In this document: positions 6,414-9,050 of the stretch, one piece after another | Numbering within the stretch: the first letter of the stretch is position 1 | How the letters are laid out: every line of letters begins with the position of its first letter | DNA from: GCA-002700125 sp964434385 | GTDB taxonomy: Bacteria > Chloroflexota > Dehalococcoidia > Lucifugimonadales > Lucifugimonadaceae | DNA: 9,050 nt | Direction of reading: 5' to 3' | NCBI GenBank assembly: GCA_964434385.1 | Contig: CAYSUW010000028.1 | Location: 1-9,050, forward strand | Notes under the pieces: model-generated | Seen by the model: only the letters and a program-made list of their open reading frames with translations | Databases searched by the model: none | What the model was told of the DNA's origin: nothing | Translations under genes and position numbers: made by a program

Positions 6414-6802
6414 ATTTTGAAAATGATGTTGTAAATTTGATACCTGAATCTGTAGTTTCTCTAATAATTTCTATATTGACTAGAATACACAAGTTCTTTT
6501 TCTCAAAAAAATACATTACTAAAATTCGAATTCTTACACATGACAATATACCTATAGAGCAAGCTAAAGTAACTCTTGTGGGGATTAGTAAATGTACAAC
6601 TGATCATGAAGGATATGCCCAATTTGATTTATTAAGTAGAAGATTGCATTATGAGGACTTGTATGCAGTTATGATTGAAACAAAAAATAAAGAAAAAGAA
6701 ATACTCTATCTGGAAACTTTGAAACCAGGTTTAAATTATGATTATTTACCACACAAATACCACACATCTGGTAGATTACATGTTTTGAAAGAGCAAAGTT
6801 AA
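6410..6802 (+). CDS. LicD-like gene, segment 3: C-terminal carboxypeptidase-regulatory-like domain
   Basis: This open frame is 130 residues from its first ATG, but the homologous reading begins about 11 codons earlier (KYGSEWHIPKK, from 6377). It first has a hydrophobic, possibly amphipathic or membrane-touching stretch (VVSLIISILTRIHKFFF, 15-31). A likely beta-sandwich domain follows at about 36-128: NIPIEQAKVTLVG, then TTDHEGYAQFDL, then DLYAVMIETK and LHVL. The pattern of a 'gain-of-residue' loop (PIEQAKVTLVG) followed by (T)TDxEGYAxFxL is the hallmark of carboxypeptidase regulatory-like / CnaB-like folds, which often bind glycans or mediate protein contacts. As a fusion to LicD it would place such a domain on a surface-glycan enzyme. 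Convergent with the OsmC gene. Confidence 0.55.
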   Translation: MNFENDVVNLIPESVVSLIISILTRIHKFFFSKKYITKIRILTHDNIPIEQAKVTLVGISKCTTDHEGYAQFDLLSRRLHYEDLYAVMIETKNKEKEILYLETLKPGLNYDYLPHKYHTSGRLHVLKEQS

Positions 6803-6842
6803 CAAACTATACATCTAAATTATTAACACTAGCTCAAATGAT

Positions 6843-6867
6843 TATAATAACGAATAGGGTTATTATG
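6843..6867. terminator. A+T-rich hairpin between convergent LicD-like and OsmC genes
   Basis: ATAATAAC (6844-6851) and GTTATTAT (6859-6866) form a perfect 8-bp stem with a 7-nt loop, extendable by a T-G pair. It sits 40 nt after the LicD-like stop and 8 nt past the OsmC stop, so it may end both transcripts. The low G+C and missing T-tract make it a weak candidate. Confidence 0.3.
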
Positions 6868-6874
6868 AAATATT

Positions 6875-7288
6875 CTAGCCTGATGCATATATAAATCGTT
6901 CAATCTTTTCTACATCATCAGATAGGCTTTTATGTGCAGGGCAATTTAATGCTGAGAGTTCTAAATTCCTTCTATGTTTTTCAGGAATATTATCATGAAA
7001 AGTAATAGTTATTTCTAATTTTTTAACTCGTCTAGGCATGGGATTCATTTCTTTTTTTACAGAACAAGTTACTTTTCCTAATTTGACTCCAAATTGATCG
7101 GCAGCAATTCCCAAAGTTGTTACCATACAACTTCCTACTGAAACAGCTAATAAGTCAGTAGGTGCAAATGTTCTACCTAGTCCTTGATTATCTAAAGGAG
7201 CATCAGTAATCAACTTAGTGTCTGTTGCTAAATGAGTTGCTTCGGTTCTTAGTTCTTCCAATAATTCAATTTCAAATTGGTTATTCAT
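6875..7288 (-). CDS. OsmC-family protein (peroxide-reducing or related)
   Basis: This 137-residue protein fits the OsmC/Ohr superfamily, small cytoplasmic thiol proteins that reduce organic hydroperoxides. The two redox cysteines are C54 (VGSCMVTTLGIAA) and C116 (SALNCPAHKSLS), at the usual separation, preceded by the family block FAPTDLLAVSVGSCM (41-55). R14 near the N-terminus (ELRTEATH) matches the expected arginine region. The position usually held by Glu in the motif (PTELL) is Asp here (PTDLL, D45), a conservative change also seen in YhfA-like OsmC proteins. The sequence looks more like the general OsmC/YhfA branch than Ohr. An AAAGGAA about 11 nt before the ATG is a plausible ribosome binding site. 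Both neighbouring genes are on the opposite strand, so it is probably transcribed alone. Confidence 0.92.
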   Translation of the reverse strand: MNNQFEIELLEELRTEATHLATDTKLITDAPLDNQGLGRTFAPTDLLAVSVGSCMVTTLGIAADQFGVKLGKVTCSVKKEMNPMPRRVKKLEITITFHDNIPEKHRRNLELSALNCPAHKSLSDDVEKIERFIYASG

Positions 7289-7403
7289 ATAAATTTTATT
7301 CCTTTCCAGTAAATTAAATTAATTAATGATGATAGTTTAAATGAAAAGAACTAGATATCATATTGTGTAGATTCAATATCCATAAAAATAATTATTAGTA
7401 TAT

Positions 7404-7496
7404 AATCCTTAAGGCTTCTGACAAGAAAAGAGTCCTTAGGCTCTGTCACACCATTGGATTTTGGGAATGACTCAGGATCAGAAACCATTCTCTCCA
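7404..7496. repeat. Candidate dispersed intergenic repeat with internal imperfect direct repeats
   Basis: This segment fills most of the 239-base gap between the OsmC gene and the next membrane protein gene. It is about 44% G+C by hand count, well above its surroundings. It contains two imperfect copies of TCCTTAAGGCTTCTGACA (7406-7423 and 7433-7450, differing by two 1-nt gaps and a substitution). A palindrome CCTTAAGG lies at 7407-7414. Its complement contains GTCATTCCC, a string common in known bacterial intergenic repeat families. I cannot check whether other copies exist. Confidence 0.35.
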
Positions 7497-7515
7497 CATA
7501 AATATCTGAATTAGA

Positions 7516-7521
7516 TAATAT
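7516..7521 (+). promoter_or_regulatory. -10-like box for the membrane protein/lipoprotein unit
   Basis: TAATAT with exactly 6 nt (GTAGGT) to the ATG at 7528, the leaderless spacing also seen at the oxidoreductase gene. It is part of a block TGAATnnnATAATATGTA (7507-7524) that recurs before lipoprotein C at 8331-8348. Confidence 0.4.
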
Positions 7522-7527
7522 GTAGGT

Positions 7528-7764
7528 ATGGATAAGTTAATGAAAACATTTGTGCCTATCAATATAGTCTCTATACTTACCTGCATAATAATTTATAACT
7601 TTACTGGATTATCTGATGTATATGCTTGGTTGCCACTACCTTTAGGTTTTCTAATCTCATTGATTCTTACACTTGATAAAGAAAAATTCCGAATAGTAAG
7701 GTTTTTTGTTTGGGCTTGGCTTTTAGTATTCATTATATCACCTGTGATTTTGGTGTTTAACTAA
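7528..7764 (+). CDS. Small integral membrane protein of unknown function
   Basis: This 78-residue, very hydrophobic protein has three likely membrane spans, at about residues 8-27 (FVPINIVSILTCIIIYNFTG), 35-49 (LPLPLGFLISLILTL) and 58-76 (RFFVWAWLLVFIISPVIL). A basic loop, DKEKFRIVR, lies between spans 2 and 3. I recognise no family. The ATG at 7528 follows a TAATAT by 6 nt and so would be a leaderless start. The ATG at 7540 (MKTFVP) is a possible alternative that removes four residues. It lies 19 nt before lipoprotein B on the same strand, so it is probably the first gene of a transcript with lipoprotein B and perhaps C. Confidence 0.65.
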   Translation: MDKLMKTFVPINIVSILTCIIIYNFTGLSDVYAWLPLPLGFLISLILTLDKEKFRIVRFFVWAWLLVFIISPVILVFN

Positions 7765-7783
7765 AATAAATTCAGGATTTATT

Positions 7784-8296
7784 ATGAAAAGAATCTTAAT
7801 AATAGCTCTAATATTTTTAACTCTTGTTGTTGGATGTGAAGAAAAAGCTGATGACTCCTCTTATAATGTAGTTACTGCTTCTGAGCACATATTTACACTT
7901 GAAGAATTAGAATCTATTGGATTCAAAAAAAATAAAAAATATGATGTATCTGGTCTTGAAGGAGCTTTAATTGCAGTTAATGGTTTTTGGTCTACAGACA
8001 TTGGAAAAAAAGAATATGAACTAAGATTTTATCCTTCACATTCAGTAGCAGTGAGTTTAGGAGAATCTTTAGCACAGGAAGCTACAGGCGAAGACGCAAT
8101 AATTAAAAAATCTGACGCAACTTGGAAAGAAGGAATTAAAGATAGGAGAAGAAGTCAGAGGACATCTGGTTCACATCCCAAATATGGGAATTATTCGATT
8201 TATGGAAATGTTGTTATGCTTTGTGAAGGACAAGTAGGAATATCACTCGAAGTGTGCTGGGGATTAATCAGTGCTATGGAGAAATTAGAATATTAA
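7784..8296 (+). CDS. Lipoprotein B, member of the three-copy local family
   Basis: This 170-residue protein begins MKRILIIALIFLTLVVGC, a lipoprotein signal peptide with lipobox VVGC and C18 as the likely lipidation site. The mature part is the most compact form of the family shared with A (3273-3833) and C (8355-8936). Shared blocks are IGFKKNKKYDV (45-55), YELRFY (78-83), H86, ATGED (100-104), TWKEGIKDRR (113-122), YSIYGNVVMLC (137-147) and a closing cysteine C158. Only the cysteine pair C147/C158 remains here, which points to that pair as the conserved one. Function unknown; an extracytoplasmic binding or structural role is possible. AGGA lies 6 nt before the ATG as a plausible ribosome binding site, and the gene follows the membrane protein gene by 19 nt. 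Confidence 0.85.
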   Translation: MKRILIIALIFLTLVVGCEEKADDSSYNVVTASEHIFTLEELESIGFKKNKKYDVSGLEGALIAVNGFWSTDIGKKEYELRFYPSHSVAVSLGESLAQEATGEDAIIKKSDATWKEGIKDRRRSQRTSGSHPKYGNYSIYGNVVMLCEGQVGISLEVCWGLISAMEKLEY

Positions 8297-8339
8297 AGTC
8301 AATACATACCTCAACTCCACAAAAATATATTGAATCAAA

Positions 8340-8345
8340 TAATAT
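8340..8345 (+). promoter_or_regulatory. Possible -10 box before lipoprotein C
   Basis: TAATAT within a second copy of the block TGAATnnnATAATATGTA (8331-8348), 9 nt before the ATG at 8355. No Shine-Dalgarno is present. It may give lipoprotein C its own near-leaderless transcript inside the cluster. Confidence 0.3.
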
Positions 8346-8354
8346 GTAATAATT

Positions 8355-8936
8355 ATGAAAAGAATTTTACTAACATTATTAGCAATGATTCTATTTTCAG
8401 CCTGTTCTGCTGAAGTAATACCAACTCCTATCCCCGAACTTGTTGTAGAAGAAGTTTTTGACCAAGTAATGGATAATGGAAAAACATTTTCATCCAAAGA
8501 CTTTTTTGATGCAGGATTTAAAGAATACAAGGAATACAATGTATCTAAACTTACTGCATCTACAGAAGCTTGGTACGGATTCTGGGGTACGGACGAAGAT
8601 AGTGTTAACTATTATGAGCTAAGATTTTACCCTGATCATTCCACTGCTGTATCAGAAGGAACTGCCTTTGCTGAAGATGCGACAGGTGAGGATGCTAAAT
8701 TAAGAAGACAAGACACAATGTGGAGAGTAGGATTACCTGACAGAAAAAGAGCTGCTGTCTGTTTAGATGGAGGAGATGTAAACCCTGGTGCCTCAATTCC
8801 AGATATGTGCGGTGGTACACCCTATAAATATGCTGATTATATAATTTTCAACAATGTAATAATGCTTTGTGAAGGTGAAGACTCGAATGAAGCATTTAAG
8901 TTATGTAATGATCTTATAGATCTACTCAGTAAATAA
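8355..8936 (+). CDS. Lipoprotein C, member of the three-copy local family
   Basis: This 193-residue protein begins MKRILLTLLAMILFSAC, a lipoprotein signal peptide with C17 after the lipobox FSAC. A Pro/Thr linker (VIPTPIPE) follows. The mature domain aligns with lipoproteins A and B through AGFKEYKEYNV (53-63), AWYGFW (72-77), YELRFY (87-92), H95, ATGEDA (109-114), W123, DYIIFNNVIMLC (161-172) and C184. It carries an insertion of about 20 residues between the RKRAAV and YKYADY blocks, flanked by a private cysteine pair C136/C152 that may close a loop. It is 58 nt downstream of lipoprotein B. The tandem B-C arrangement suggests local duplication, but the proteins have diverged a good deal. The signal peptide end resembles that of the unrelated lipoprotein at 3936. 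Confidence 0.85.
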   Translation: MKRILLTLLAMILFSACSAEVIPTPIPELVVEEVFDQVMDNGKTFSSKDFFDAGFKEYKEYNVSKLTASTEAWYGFWGTDEDSVNYYELRFYPDHSTAVSEGTAFAEDATGEDAKLRRQDTMWRVGLPDRKRAAVCLDGGDVNPGASIPDMCGGTPYKYADYIIFNNVIMLCEGEDSNEAFKLCNDLIDLLSK

Positions 8937-8968
8937 ATTACCTCTCATACTTAGTAAAGTCACTATTA

Positions 8969-9050
8969 CTGCAGTTTCTGCAGCTCCCTTACACGTGTGC
9001 GTATGACGTGTGGGTTACATCAGGTGTAATACATCACCTGCATCAGGTAA
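8969..9050. repeat. Inverted-repeat-rich, G+C-richer tail cut by the window end
   Basis: After the lipoprotein C stop no gene is seen. The last 82 bases hold CTGCAG-TTT-CTGCAG (8969-8983), the palindrome ACACGTGT (8991-8998), and two ACGTGTG copies 13 nt apart (8993 and 9006). They also hold TTACA/TGTAA (9015-9029), and CAGGTG (9021-9026) opposite CACCTG (9035-9040), with CAGGT again at 9044-9048. The density of short inverted units suggests a non-coding repeat or structured RNA, but it is truncated by the edge. Confidence 0.35.

Larger units (their letters stand above)
5936..6802 (+). pseudogene. LicD-family gene with C-terminal beta-sandwich domain, interrupted by two compensating frameshifts
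   Basis: Three consecutive frames together spell one LicD-family protein of about 287 residues. The first frame (5936-6295) holds the catalytic motifs. The second, best read from 6276 to about 6376, gives KIPVELHDDLKPISFLG and FFVPNPPEKYLDL. The third resumes the original frame near 6377 with KYGSEWHIPKK, the usual LicD ending block, and runs on through the C-terminal domain to 6802. A +1 shift (one extra base or two missing) falls near 6275-6295, and a -1 shift (one missing base) near 6372-6379. Apart from the stops that the shifts create, no nonsense codons are seen and all conserved blocks are readable, so the lesions are recent or are sequencing or assembly errors. LicD proteins transfer phosphocholine or similar groups to surface glycans, or act as related nucleotidyltransferase-fold enzymes. 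Confidence 0.75.

Noticed and set aside
6334..6546. - strand open frame of 70 codons
   Set aside because: It is antisense to the LicD-like gene, whose conserved blocks read on the + strand.
7408..7501. Small protein in the intergenic segment (about 31 open codons ending LSTStop)
   Set aside because: There is no ATG, GTG or TTG start with a ribosome binding site, and the segment looks like a non-coding repeat by composition and internal repetition.
8285..8539. - strand open frame of 84 codons
   Set aside because: It is antisense to the signal peptide and N-terminal domain of lipoprotein C.
8985..9050. CRISPR array at the right edge
   Set aside because: The repeated units are only 5-7 bases, unevenly spaced, and have no spacer-sized intervals or neighbouring cas genes.

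Overview
This is an A+T-rich stretch (roughly 30% G+C by eye) of a bacterial chromosome with short intergenic gaps, frequent strand switches, and many small lipoproteins. The mix of a phytanoyl-CoA dioxygenase-like enzyme, an FAH-family enzyme, a Gfo/Idh/MocA dehydrogenase, an OsmC protein and a local family of paralogous lipoproteins suggests a free-living, probably marine bacterium. From memory the lipoprotein family and enzyme mix resemble low-GC marine Chloroflexota (SAR202-like); this taxonomic guess is an inference and is weak. There are no rRNA or tRNA genes, insertion sequences, phage genes or CRISPR arrays.

Layout. 1-229: 3' end of a + strand membrane protein. 267-1368 (- strand): a two-gene unit, a 91-residue protein of unknown function overlapping by 8 bp a PhyH-family oxygenase that starts with GTG. 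1596-2241 (+): a small unknown ORF followed by a DUF454/YbaN inner-membrane protein. 2364-3194 (+): an FAH-family enzyme with its own strong ribosome binding site. 3273-3833 (-): lipoprotein A. 3936-4427 (+): another lipoprotein, then a 36-residue single-span membrane protein. 4444-5457 (-): a dihydrodiol/xylose dehydrogenase-like oxidoreductase. 5570-5821 (+): a small lipoprotein. 5936-6802 (+): a LicD-family gene carrying two compensating frameshifts and a C-terminal beta-sandwich domain. 6875-7288 (-): an OsmC-family protein. 7528-8936 (+): a small membrane protein followed by lipoproteins B and C, paralogues of A. 8937-9050: an inverted-repeat-rich tail cut by the window edge.

How the genes work together. 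No single pathway is visible. The enzymes are single-gene or two-gene units of the general catabolic and oxidative-stress type. The most distinctive content is the cell-surface set: five lipobox proteins in 9 kb, three of them paralogues with a shared YE(I/L)RFY...ATGE...W core and a conserved C-terminal cysteine pair, plus the broken LicD gene. Several genes lack a Shine-Dalgarno sequence and instead have a -10-like hexamer 6-7 nt before the ATG, which suggests leaderless transcripts. Genes such as the FAH enzyme, PhyH and the 36-residue membrane protein do have ribosome binding sites.

On the request for an undescribed system: I do not see a new defence or biosynthetic system. The best leads are the three-member lipoprotein family, the frameshifted LicD gene fused to a carboxypeptidase-regulatory-like domain, and two intergenic segments richer in G+C than their surroundings (about 7404-7496 and 8985-9050).
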